This document shows positions 1 through 7,392 of a stretch of DNA of 7,474 nt, piece after piece (position 1 is the stretch's first letter; each line of letters opens with the position of its first letter). A program made the position numbers and the translations under genes. Below the pieces are notes generated by a model. The model was not told where the DNA came from. It did no database searches and saw only the letters and a program-made list of their open reading frames with translations. Source of the stretch: Lentisphaerota bacterium (GTDB lineage: Bacteria; Verrucomicrobiota; Kiritimatiellia; RFP12; JAAYLN01); the NCBI GenBank assembly GCA_012514915.1, contig JAAYZJ010000290.1, positions 1-7,474 on the forward strand. The letters are read 5' to 3'.

Positions 1-3000
1 GGGAACCAGGTGGAGAGGAGCGTGGCCGCGGCGATCGCCAGCGAGGCGTAGACCGTCGCGAGCGAGGTGAAGTTCATGTTCATGCCGCCGGTCCAGCCCA
101 GGGCGGTCAGCGCGCGCCCGACCCCCTGGCTGAGGAGGTAGCCGAGCATCGACCCGACCACGGCGTACACCATCGCCTCGGCGACGAACATGAAGAAGAT
201 ATAGCGCGGCGCGATGCCGACGGCATTGTAGACGAAGATCTCGGAGCGGCGCTCGTAGACCGAGCCCTTCATCGTGTTGAGCACCGTCAGGGCGGCGATC
301 ACGAGGGGGATCAGCAGGTCGACGAGGCCGCTGAGCGACTGCTCGCGGGCGCGGCGCCCGAGATAGGCGGTGCCGTCGAGGCCGTAGCTCGTCTCGCGGC
401 CGGTCTGCTCGAGGTAGGCGGTGATCTCGTGCCGGGCGGTGGCGAAGACGGCCTGGCCCATGTCGATGGCGACGGAGAGGGTGCGCAGGGCGCCGCCCGA
501 GGGCACGGCGATGGCATGGTTGAGCGTGATCAGCGTGAGCGAGGCCGGCACGCGGGGGTCGTCGCGGTCGGCCAGCAGGCTGCCGGCGCTGACCTGCGGG
601 CTGACGAGCGCCTCGGCGTCGTAGGGGAGCAGGTTGTCGCCGTCGAGGTCGCGCACCTGCTCGAGGGAGTCGGCGGCGAACAGGTTGTGGACCGCGTAGG
701 GGAGGCCGTTGATCCGGACCTGGACGCCGCCCGCGTCGACGGCGGCGGGCGTGATGCCCAGCCCCTCGGCCATCGCGTCGGAGAGGAGCACCGGCGGCGG
801 CGCGTCCATGCTGGCGGCCTGGGCCGCCGTGAACCACCCGTTCGTCCCCAGCAGCCGGAGGGCCCGCCCCAGCGGTTCGGTCTGCCGCAGCAGCAGGGCG
901 GCGCGGGCCGTCTCGCGCGACGCCCCCCCCCCGGCGCCGTGCACGACCTCGAACTCGGGCGTCACGCCGCGGCCCAGCACCGTGCTGTAGGTGCCGACGA
1001 CCGTCGCCCGGTCGTTGACCGTGAACAGCGCGCCGTGGCGGCTGTCGAGCGCCGACACCTCGCTGGCGCTGATCGGCAGGAAGCGCGGCTCGCGGACCAG
1101 GATCCCCTGGTAGGCCGCCTGGCCGACGGTGGCGACCTTGTCGACGATGTTGCTCTGCACCGAGGTGAAGCTGATCATGACGAAGGTCATCAGCACGAGC
1201 GTCGCGCAGGTGAGCCCCGTGCGGACCTTGCGCTTGTGCATGTTGTTCAGCCCCAGCATGAAGGCCGTCAGCATGACGCCGGCCTTGTTGACCTCGGCCC
1301 CCTTGACGGCCCCCTGCGCGCTGCGGAGCGCCTCGATGTTCTCGCGGAACTTGGCCGACAGCACCAGGGTGATCCCCCCCGAAATCAGGATGATCACGAA
1401 GCCCAGCAGGATCATCAGCGACGAGCGGATCATCTGGAAGGCGGGATGCAGCAGGCGCAGCAGCACGAAGACGACGAGGAAGATGACCCCCTGCGCGGTG
1501 AGCTGCTTGCGGATGTCGGGGAAGCCGAAGACCAGCTTCTCGAAGAAGAAGATGAAGGGAACCAGCAGCCCCATGTACCAGAGGATGCCCCAGACGGCCT
1601 CGGCGATCGAGCCGCGGATCACGGGATGGTTCAGAATCTGGTAGGCCATGGCCTGCCGGTAGTCGCGCAGCCGCGCCAGCAGGCCGCGCGCCGCCTCCCC
1701 GGCGGCCGCCATCGACTGCCGGGCGCGCGCATGGAAGCCGTCCGTCATCTCGTCGACCATCCCGTGCCGGCGCTGCAGCTCCAGCCGCTTGCCGGCCAGG
1801 AACGCCATCGACGCCGCCGCCTCGGCCGGCACGTTGCGCAGCACGGGCGTGTCCTGCGCCAGGTAGCCGGGCCCGTCGATCTCGCTCTCGGGATCGGGGA
1901 CAAACGCGGGATCGCGCGTGTTGAGGCAGAAGGCCCGCGTCACGGCGACCTGCTCGTTGTCGGGCGAGCCGGCCTTGAGCGCCGCGAAGAAGCGCTCCTC
2001 CGGCGGGAGGAAATTGAGGAACCCGTCGCCGACGGTGAACTTGAAGGCGCTGGGAAAGGGCGTCAGCTCGCGGGCGCGGAGGAATTCCACATCGGTGAAG
2101 GCCCGCATCGACTGCGGATTGACCCGGTTCAGAACGGCGACCGGGTCGCCGCGGTAGAGGACGAGGTGCACCGGCGCACCGTCGTAGGCCATGGCGCGCG
2201 ACTGGTACATGTTCTGCGCGTTGAGCCCCTCGTCCTTGCAGTAGGCGATCCGCCCCTGCGCGTCGAACCAGACGGCCGACAACGGCGTCGGATCGCTCCA
2301 CCCGAAAAAGGTGCCGGCCGAGAGCAGCGGCTGCGAGTAGCGCCCGTAGGGATCGGTGAAGAACAACGGCTTGCGCTGGTAGGCGGCCGTGATGCGCCCG
2401 TAGCGGCCCTCGTCCTCCTTGCTGCAGATCAACGCGCCGGCCACCGGGTAGTTGGGGACGACCGAGTTGCCGATGCCCGACGCGTAGACCATCCCGCGCA
2501 GGCTGTAGGGCGAGTAGCGCGGCAGCCGCCCGAAGGCGCCGTAGCCCCGCGCGGCCGAGAGGGTCGCCTCGCCGAGCACCTGCAGCGAGCCGGCGATGCT
2601 CCGCAGGTTGGTCGTCGCGGGATGGGGCAGCGGGCGGAAAAACTCGCTGTAGTCGCCCTGCGGGGCGATCATCGAGAAGGCCGGGTAGGAGAGCTGCGAC
2701 CAGGGCAGGGCGTGGATCGGCAGGCCGCCGAGCACGGAGTTCATCGCCGAACCGTGGTTCAGCCCGCGGAAATCGACGGCCACCGCCTCCTGCAGCCCCA
2801 GGGCGAAGGCGGCATCCTGCAGCATCCGGCGGAACGTGTCGGCGGCCTCGGTGTGCACGACCCCGCTCCCCCCGGTGAAGCCCAGCGTCTCGCGGCCGTT
2901 CATCCGCCGCGGCGGCATCAGGCTCGGCGCGATCACCAGCAGCTCGCCGTAGCCCGAAAACACCTTGTGGAGCGCCTCTTCCTGGGCCACGCGGCGGAGC

Positions 3001-4481
3001 TGGACCTCGTGGAACCCCCGCAGTTCGGCCAGCCGCTCCCCGATGGCCGCGCGGACATCGTCGCCGGCGACCCGGTCGCGCCGCTCGAGATAGCGCGGCA
3101 GGGGCAGCGCCGCCTGGCTGTTCAGCCGGTCGTAGTGCCGCTTGGCCGCGCGGAAGGCCTGGTAGGGCTCGCCCGCCAGATCCTCCGGATGGCGCTCGAA
3201 GCGGATGCGCGCCTGCAGCAGCGGCTCGGAGGCGTCGAAGACGCGCCGCCGCAGCACGTAGCGGAACTGCTCCTCGAAGAACGCCTGGTCGGCGGGCGCC
3301 AGCCGGCGCAGACCCGCCGCGCTCGCCGCCGCCTCGGCGCCGAACGCGGGGTCGGCCAGCAGACCGGCGATCGCCCCGATCGTCCCCAGCCGCCCTTCAT
3401 GCTCCGCCCGCTCGGCCACGAGCCGCTCGCGCACGGAACCGCGCTGATCGTAGGGACCGACCGTCGACAGCAGCCGGTTGAGACTGTTCTGCGCCGTGTA
3501 GTCGCCGCTCGTCGCGACGAAGACGACGTCGCGCTGCAGGGCGTCGCGGTGCGGCGCCAGCCCCTCGAGCAGCCTAAGCTGGATCGCCATCTGCAGCGCC
3601 TGGAACGAACCGTGCACGAGATCCGGCAGGAGCGAGAACCCGTCCTGCGAGACGCTGATGACCACCGCCCCCGCGGCCGGCGGACCCGGCGCCCGCAGCA
3701 CGGCGACGAGATTGGTCGTCGGCACACTGCGGTACGCGGTGCGCACATCCAGACGCACCCGGCGGCCGACCGCCTCCAGGATCGCGGGATCGGCGACGAG
3801 CCTCGCGTAGTTGAGCGGCAGGTTCATCCGCAAGTCCTCGAGCTGGCGCCAGGCCACCCGGTCGAGCCCGTCGGCGTGCGTGACGATCATCGCCCGGAAT
3901 CCCAGCTCGCAGTAGCGCCCCGGCGCGAGCCCCAGCTCGCGGAACAGCGGCCGCGACAGGTCCACCAGCGCGATCTTGTCGTCGAACCGCACCGCCTGCC
4001 GCAGGTTCGTCTCGGTCACGAGCATCAGCTCCCCGGAAAGTCCCTCCGGCGGCGTCGTCATGGGTTGCACGTGGTTCGGCGGGGCGGGCCAGAGGCCGAC
4101 GGGCAGCCGCTCGCCGCCGAGCGTCAGCGCGGCCTGCTCGGCCAGGGGATAGACGGTGTCGATCTCCTGCCGGAACACCTCCAGCCCGGCCGCGCGGAAG
4201 CGCGCCTCCAGCAGGCGGCCGACCGCCGCGTGCCCCGCCTGGCCGGGCGCGCGCGAGCCGAGCGCCTCGATGGCCGCCAGCGTGTCGCCCACGGCCCCGG
4301 GCGCCAGGGCCGCCTGCATGCCCGAGCGGTCGTAGTCGCGGTTGAAGGGGCGCACCGGCACGTGCTCCGCCGGCGCGAAGACCCGCAGGAAGAAGATCAC
4401 CGCCAGCCAGGCGGCCAGCCCGAACCCCGCGGTCCACGCGGCCTGGATCACCCGATGCCTGTGTGTGGAGGAAAGCTTCAT
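1..4481 (-). CDS. Giant FtsX-like ABC permease with M28-peptidase-like ectodomain (C-terminus truncated by window edge)
   Basis: The frame starts at ATG 4481 (MKLSSTHRHR) and is open for 1493 residues to the window edge; the C-terminus is missing. Residues 11-32 form a membrane anchor. Residues about 75-635 look like an M28 peptidase with a PA-like insert: a core strand VVISVSQDGF (273-282), DVVFVATSGD (318-327), and a late PLPHPATTNL segment near 620. The usual metal ligands seem absent. Residues 640-870 look beta-rich, and 880-955 helical. Three membrane helices follow (963-980, 997-1011, 1021-1041; HPAF at 1012-1015). Then comes a MacB/FtsX layout: NNMHKRKVRTGLT before a helix at 1089-1109, an outer domain at about 1110-1380, and a C-terminal FtsX block with a helix at 1382-1402, MKGSVYERRSEIFVYNAVG, a helix at 1428-1450 and the beginning of the last helix. 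Such permeases work with a cytoplasmic ATPase, not present here. Its substrate is unknown; lipoprotein or envelope-component handling, or mechanotransmission, are possibilities by analogy only. Confidence 0.88.
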   Translation of the reverse strand, partial: MKLSSTHRHRVIQAAWTAGFGLAAWLAVIFFLRVFAPAEHVPVRPFNRDYDRSGMQAALAPGAVGDTLAAIEALGSRAPGQAGHAAVGRLLEARFRAAGLEVFRQEIDTVYPLAEQAALTLGGERLPVGLWPAPPNHVQPMTTPPEGLSGELMLVTETNLRQAVRFDDKIALVDLSRPLFRELGLAPGRYCELGFRAMIVTHADGLDRVAWRQLEDLRMNLPLNYARLVADPAILEAVGRRVRLDVRTAYRSVPTTNLVAVLRAPGPPAAGAVVISVSQDGFSLLPDLVHGSFQALQMAIQLRLLEGLAPHRDALQRDVVFVATSGDYTAQNSLNRLLSTVGPYDQRGSVRERLVAERAEHEGRLGTIGAIAGLLADPAFGAEAAASAAGLRRLAPADQAFFEEQFRYVLRRRVFDASEPLLQARIRFERHPEDLAGEPYQAFRAAKRHYDRLNSQAALPLPRYLERRDRVAGDDVRAAIGERLAELRGFHEVQLRRVAQEEALHKVFSGYGELLVIAPSLMPPRRMNGRETLGFTGGSGVVHTEAADTFRRMLQDAAFALGLQEAVAVDFRGLNHGSAMNSVLGGLPIHALPWSQLSYPAFSMIAPQGDYSEFFRPLPHPATTNLRSIAGSLQVLGEATLSAARGYGAFGRLPRYSPYSLRGMVYASGIGNSVVPNYPVAGALICSKEDEGRYGRITAAYQRKPLFFTDPYGRYSQPLLSAGTFFGWSDPTPLSAVWFDAQGRIAYCKDEGLNAQNMYQSRAMAYDGAPVHLVLYRGDPVAVLNRVNPQSMRAFTDVEFLRARELTPFPSAFKFTVGDGFLNFLPPEERFFAALKAGSPDNEQVAVTRAFCLNTRDPAFVPDPESEIDGPGYLAQDTPVLRNVPAEAAASMAFLAGKRLELQRRHGMVDEMTDGFHARARQSMAAAGEAARGLLARLRDYRQAMAYQILNHPVIRGSIAEAVWGILWYMGLLVPFIFFFEKLVFGFPDIRKQLTAQGVIFLVVFVLLRLLHPAFQMIRSSLMILLGFVIILISGGITLVLSAKFRENIEALRSAQGAVKGAEVNKAGVMLTAFMLGLNNMHKRKVRTGLTCATLVLMTFVMISFTSVQSNIVDKVATVGQAAYQGILVREPRFLPISASEVSALDSRHGALFTVNDRATVVGTYSTVLGRGVTPEFEVVHGAGGGASRETARAALLLRQTEPLGRALRLLGTNGWFTAAQAASMDAPPPVLLSDAMAEGLGITPAAVDAGGVQVRINGLPYAVHNLFAADSLEQVRDLDGDNLLPYDAEALVSPQVSAGSLLADRDDPRVPASLTLITLNHAIAVPSGGALRTLSVAIDMGQAVFATARHEITAYLEQTGRETSYGLDGTAYLGRRAREQSLSGLVDLLIPLVIAALTVLNTMKGSVYERRSEIFVYNAVGIAPRYIFFMFVAEAMVYAVVGSMLGYLLSQGVGRALTALGWTGGMNMNFTSLATVYASLAIAAATLLSTWF
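923..932 (-). repeat. G10 homopolymer inside the permease gene
   Basis: Ten consecutive C on the plus strand, read as G10 on the coding strand. It encodes part of a Gly-rich turn (HGAGGGASR) in the outer domain between the first and second FtsX helices. The frame is the same on both sides: the family-like KRKVRTGLT segment upstream and the VYERRSEIF segment downstream are both in frame. No frameshift is therefore present in this read, but the tract is a slippage-prone site. Confidence 0.85.
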
Positions 4482-4488
4482 GTCGTCA
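4479..4488 (-). promoter_or_regulatory. Stop-start junction suggesting translational coupling
   Basis: On the minus strand the TGA of the upstream gene (4488-4486) is followed by 4 bases and then the ATG of the permease gene (4481-4479). No purine-rich Shine-Dalgarno sequence is seen in the 5-12 bases before this ATG; the nearest bases read ACCGTGACGAC. A short gap without its own ribosome site suggests that ribosomes ending on the first gene restart on the second. That mechanism is inferred; the spacing is directly visible. Confidence 0.5.
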
Positions 4489-7062
4489 CGGTATCTCGGA
4501 ATAACACGTCCCGTCGCCCTGCGTCACGCTGATGCTGTTGATGACCGCGAAGATCAGCAGCGTGGCCAGCGCGCCGACGAAGGCCCCGACGAAGAACGGA
4601 TGCAGCTTGTTGCGCACGGCCGAGGCGCCGCCGATCTTGAGGACCAGCGCGCGGACCGCCCAGGCGACCAGCAGGCTCCCCCAGTTCGCGCCGTCGTTCA
4701 GGTGCGACCCCCCGAGGATGAACCCGATGGGATGGAACCAGAAGCCCGCGAAGAACTGCCGCAGCAGCGTCAGCGCCATCGTGATCAGCCCCCAGACGAC
4801 CATGACCCGCGCCCCCCAGTTCGGCGCGTCGGGGGCGGCCTGCTCGGCGGTGCGCAGCAGGGCGGCCGTCGCCTGGGCGTGCTCGACGCGGAAGCGGCGC
4901 ATGAAGAACTCAAGCCCGTTGAACGCCCACTGGAAGCGGATGTTGTCGCCGCCGAAGGCGTAGGCGTTGGAAAGGAACACCCAGCCGCCGATGAACAGCC
5001 CCCCGAGGATGCCCAGCAGGCAGGTGTAGAGGAGATGGCGCGGCTGGATCCCCATCCGCTTGCCCACCTGGATCAACTCGAACTGCGTCCCCGGCACGAG
5101 GAAGAAGACCGTGACCGTGAGGAACCCCGAGAGCAGCAGGGCGATCAGCATCCCCTCGCCGCCGAAGACCGTCAGACCGCCGCACAGCGAAACGAAGATC
5201 ATCGCGTTGTAGGGGGTGAAATAGCCGAACGGCAGGCCGCATTCGGCCCGGAACTTGGCGCTCACGAAGCCCAGCATGACCAGAAAGGCGAAGAAGACCC
5301 CCATGCTCAGCAGCGAGGCCCCGACCACATGCGCCCACAGCAGCACGCCGCCGCAGGATCCCAGCAGCAGCAGCAGCGCGCCCCGGTGCGAGAACACCTC
5401 GCCCGGCTCGCGCGCATCGCCGCGCCAGGCCGCCCGGAGCACCCCCGCCAGATACTTGCGCGACAGGACCAGCACGATCAGGAAATACCCGATGTAGCCG
5501 CCGATGTTCTGCTCGTAGCGCCACGGGAAGCCGATGTTGATCTTCATGTTCGACCAGTTGCCCACCCAGTACAGCGACCGGAAGAGCCAGTAGCCCAGCA
5601 CCAGGCTGATCAGCACGTTCAGGTCGAAGAAGACGGCGATGCTGACGATGAAGATGCTGACGATGAAGTTGACGTTGAACATCCCGCCCAGCGAGGGGTT
5701 CCGGAAATAGGGCCCCAGCGGCACCTCGATCGCCAGGTCGGGGATCCGCGGGTTGAAGACGTGCCAGCCCTTCAGCAGCCCCCAGGTCAGGGCGAACGCG
5801 AACCCGGCCCACATGAACCGGTTGCGCCAGACGGCGGCGAAGGCCCGGTCGTCCGTCTCTTCGGCGCCGATCATCGCCAGGGGAATGCGCGTGTTGGGCA
5901 GCGGATAGCGCTCGCTCTCGGCCCATTGCTTCCGCATGATCACGTTGGCCGCGAGGAAGGCGCCGCACAGCAGCAGGATGTAGGCGCTCCAGACCAGCGC
6001 CGGACGGACCCACTCGCGCAGGGGAATGTAGCCGCTCAGGATGAACCCGAGCCCGGCCGGGCTCCACAGGTTGTCGGGCCTGATCACCGCCCCCGGCGGG
6101 CGCGCGGCCGGCGGCAGCCGCTCGTACTCGGCCCGCGCGATCACCTTGCGGCCGCGGAAGGCCCCCTCCAGCGCCGCCACGCTCATCAGCTTGGGATCGG
6201 CGAAGATCACCTCGCCGCGGCCCCGCAGGCCGAATTCCACCAGCAGGTGCGACCGGCATTCGCCCGCCAGCGGCTGACCGTAGGCCCCCAGCCGGACGAA
6301 CCCCGTCGGGTGCAGGTAGGTGCGCTTCTCGGCCTGGCGCTCGGTGAACATCGCGTTGCCGCCCGGATCGCCGTCGGCATAGACCCGGCAGAAGATCTCG
6401 CTGTCCGGCCCCAGGCCCGAGGCGCGCGCCAGCACGCTGACCAGATGCGGATTGCCCGCCGCCAGCCGCTTCTCCCGCCCCGCGTCCAGCCGGAACAGGA
6501 TCGACGAGACCGCGTCGGGATCGCGGTTCCGCAGGCGCGGCAACCGGGCGATCCGCCCCGCCTCGTATTCGACGTCCTCCCAGACGGGCGCGGCGCCGCG
6601 GGTCTCGACCCCGCCCTCCGCGAGGCGGTTCTTCAGCAGATTGGGCCCGTGCGGCCAGAGCTGGTCGCTGTAGGCGTCGGCATAGTCGAAACTGGCGGTC
6701 CGCATGGGGACGGAAATCAGCCCCAGGAAGCGGTGCCAGAACCCCTGGGTCATCAGCGGCACCGCCAGCAGCATGGTGAACATGACGCACAGCAGCTCGG
6801 CCCGCGTGAGCATCCGCGTGCGGAACAGCGCGAACAGGCCGCCGCCGACCAGCACCAGCAGCAGCAGCACGGCCATGGCCGGGACGGGCAGCACCTGCTC
6901 CGGCCCCTGGTTGTTCTCGGCGATGTACACCATCGAATACTGCGTGTACATCCCGGCCAGCAGCATGCACAGCAGGCTGGCCATGAGCGAGCGCGGCGTG
7001 ATTCCAGGAACCAGCCTTCGCTCGCCGGCCTGCGCCGGTTTCTCTCTTTTTCGGTTCAACAT
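4486..7062 (-). CDS. Polytopic membrane protein, DUF6785/DUF6784 type, function unknown
   Basis: This gene encodes an 858-residue integral membrane protein. I count about 14-16 hydrophobic segments, including residues 25-44, 60-80, 88-105, 355-375, 413-431, 463-495, 520-535, 560-600, 613-630, 637-655, 675-695, 752-768, 795-810 and 822-841. A mostly soluble stretch (about 125-345) separates the first helices from the rest. Family-like landmarks are LTRAELL (85-91), RKQWAESERYPLP (377-389), SAKFRAECGLPFG (601-613) and GGSHLNDGANWGS (784-796). These match my recollection of DUF6785/DUF6784 proteins common in PVC bacteria; no activity is known to me. The start at 7062 (MLNRKRE, positive residues before the first helix) is preferred over an in-frame ATG at 7299, because the 79 extra residues are Arg/Pro-rich and come from repeat DNA. 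Only a weak GGGA precedes the start. The stop lies 4 bases before the next gene, indicating an operon. Family assignment is from memory, not a search. Confidence 0.85.
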   Translation of the reverse strand: MLNRKREKPAQAGERRLVPGITPRSLMASLLCMLLAGMYTQYSMVYIAENNQGPEQVLPVPAMAVLLLLVLVGGGLFALFRTRMLTRAELLCVMFTMLLAVPLMTQGFWHRFLGLISVPMRTASFDYADAYSDQLWPHGPNLLKNRLAEGGVETRGAAPVWEDVEYEAGRIARLPRLRNRDPDAVSSILFRLDAGREKRLAAGNPHLVSVLARASGLGPDSEIFCRVYADGDPGGNAMFTERQAEKRTYLHPTGFVRLGAYGQPLAGECRSHLLVEFGLRGRGEVIFADPKLMSVAALEGAFRGRKVIARAEYERLPPAARPPGAVIRPDNLWSPAGLGFILSGYIPLREWVRPALVWSAYILLLCGAFLAANVIMRKQWAESERYPLPNTRIPLAMIGAEETDDRAFAAVWRNRFMWAGFAFALTWGLLKGWHVFNPRIPDLAIEVPLGPYFRNPSLGGMFNVNFIVSIFIVSIAVFFDLNVLISLVLGYWLFRSLYWVGNWSNMKINIGFPWRYEQNIGGYIGYFLIVLVLSRKYLAGVLRAAWRGDAREPGEVFSHRGALLLLLGSCGGVLLWAHVVGASLLSMGVFFAFLVMLGFVSAKFRAECGLPFGYFTPYNAMIFVSLCGGLTVFGGEGMLIALLLSGFLTVTVFFLVPGTQFELIQVGKRMGIQPRHLLYTCLLGILGGLFIGGWVFLSNAYAFGGDNIRFQWAFNGLEFFMRRFRVEHAQATAALLRTAEQAAPDAPNWGARVMVVWGLITMALTLLRQFFAGFWFHPIGFILGGSHLNDGANWGSLLVAWAVRALVLKIGGASAVRNKLHPFFVGAFVGALATLLIFAVINSISVTQGDGTCYSEIP

Positions 7063-7093
7063 GCTGACAGTCCCGAGTTTCCCAAACCCACGC

Positions 7094-7122
7094 GCGCGGC
7101 GGGCAGTCAGCCTGCCCCGCGC
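7094..7122 (-). other. GC-rich hairpin in the leader of the first gene
   Basis: GGGCAG (7101-7106) pairs with CTGCCC (7112-7117) around a 5-base loop. The stem is extended by a G-C pair and an outer GCGC/GCGC stem, with two bulged bases on one side. It sits 32 bases before the start codon and would lie in the transcribed leader if the promoter candidate is right. It has no T-tract, so it is not a terminator by itself. It may affect translation or RNA stability, or be incidental in such GC-rich DNA. Confidence 0.4.
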
Positions 7123-7143
7123 CTGGCAACGGGTGAATGACGG

Positions 7144-7152
7144 ATTACAGCA
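7144..7152 (-). promoter_or_regulatory. Candidate extended -10 promoter element for the operon
   Basis: The minus strand reads TGCTGTAAT: a TGn extension followed by TGTAAT, which matches 5 of 6 bases of the sigma-70 -10 consensus. There is no good -35 hexamer 17 bases upstream. Transcription would start near 7137, giving a leader of about 75 bases that contains the hairpin at 7094-7122. It is the best candidate between the T-tract hairpin and the start codon, but the match is short and the lineage's promoter preferences are unknown. Confidence 0.25.
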
Positions 7153-7182
7153 AAGAGCGTGCCGGGATGGCCGAGAGCGCGG

Positions 7183-7209
7183 AAAAAAACCACCGCGCGC
7201 TCCGCGTGG
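7183..7209 (-). terminator. Hairpin followed by T7, possible intrinsic terminator
   Basis: On the minus strand CCACGCG (7209-7203) pairs with CGCGGTGG (7197-7190), leaving one bulged base and a 5-base loop. It is followed directly by seven T (7189-7183). This is the shape of a Rho-independent terminator for transcription arriving from the right, upstream of the promoter candidate. The stem is only 7 bp and imperfect. The same bases also resemble a degenerate member of the nearby 9-mer repeat family (CGCGCTCCGCGTGGAAAA on the plus strand), so the terminator reading is not secure. Confidence 0.35.
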
Positions 7210-7247
7210 AAAATTTAATCGGGTTCGCGGTTCGCCTGCCAGGCGCT

Positions 7248-7286
7248 TCGGGGCACGACGACGGGACACGACAACGGGACACGATT
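7248..7286. repeat. Three tandem 13-bp repeats
   Basis: Three head-to-tail 13-mers: TCGGGGCACGACG (7248-7260), ACGGGACACGACA (7261-7273) and ACGGGACACGATT (7274-7286). The second and third share their first 11 bases exactly; the first matches the second at 10 of 13 positions. The minus-strand unit reads roughly TGTCGTGTCCCGT. Confidence 0.75.
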
Positions 7287-7298
7287 GGCTTCGCGCCA

Positions 7299-7330
7299 CC
7301 TTGGCGTCCCTGGCGTCCTTGGCGGTTCAA
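7299..7330. repeat. 32-bp intergenic repeat unit, copy A (9-bp internal period)
   Basis: The unit is CC, then TTGGCGTCC-like 9-mers repeated, ending in TTGGCGGTTCAA. It matches copy B (7350-7381) at 31 of 32 positions; the difference is C at 7310 where copy B has T at 7361. The two copies are in the same orientation with a 51-base offset. Confidence 0.85.
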
Positions 7331-7349
7331 TCCCCACTTTAGAACTTCC

Positions 7350-7381
7350 CCTTGGCGTCCTTGGCGTCCTTGGCGGTTCAA
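7350..7381. repeat. 32-bp intergenic repeat unit, copy B (9-bp internal period)
   Basis: Two perfect TTGGCGTCC 9-mers (7352-7369) are followed by TTGGCGGTTCAA. This copy keeps the 9-bp period intact, whereas copy A has one substitution. A 19-base unique stretch separates the copies. The 51-base offset is a multiple of three, which is why a peptide repeat LNRQGRQGRQG shows up on the minus strand. Confidence 0.85.
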
Positions 7382-7392
7382 CCCACACACAC

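Noticed and set aside
3574..4437. Minus-strand open frames at 3574-4437 and 3122-3748
   Set aside because: They are in different frames from the permease gene, are Ala/Gly/Arg-rich, and overlap its convincingly coding frame.
429..4532. A 1367-codon open frame on the plus strand, antisense to the permease gene
   Set aside because: The product is dominated by Arg, His, Gln, Asp and Gly with no membrane or domain signature. It mirrors the GC-rich codon usage of the real minus-strand gene, which shows clear FtsX motifs throughout.
4342..7140. A 932-codon open frame on the plus strand, antisense to the DUF6785-type gene
   Set aside because: The product is a hydrophilic low-complexity peptide rich in Gln, His, Arg and Glu, typical of the complement of hydrophobic codons. 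It also spans the junction of the two real genes.
7063..7299. N-terminal extension of the first gene to an ATG at 7299
   Set aside because: The 79 added residues are Arg/Pro-rich without membrane character and are encoded by non-coding repeat and hairpin DNA; MLNRKRE at 7062 fits a membrane-protein N-terminus better.
7145..7390. An 81-residue minus-strand open frame containing two LNRQGRQGRQG segments
   Set aside because: The peptide repeats are a direct consequence of the 32-bp DNA repeats at a 51-base offset; nothing supports translation.
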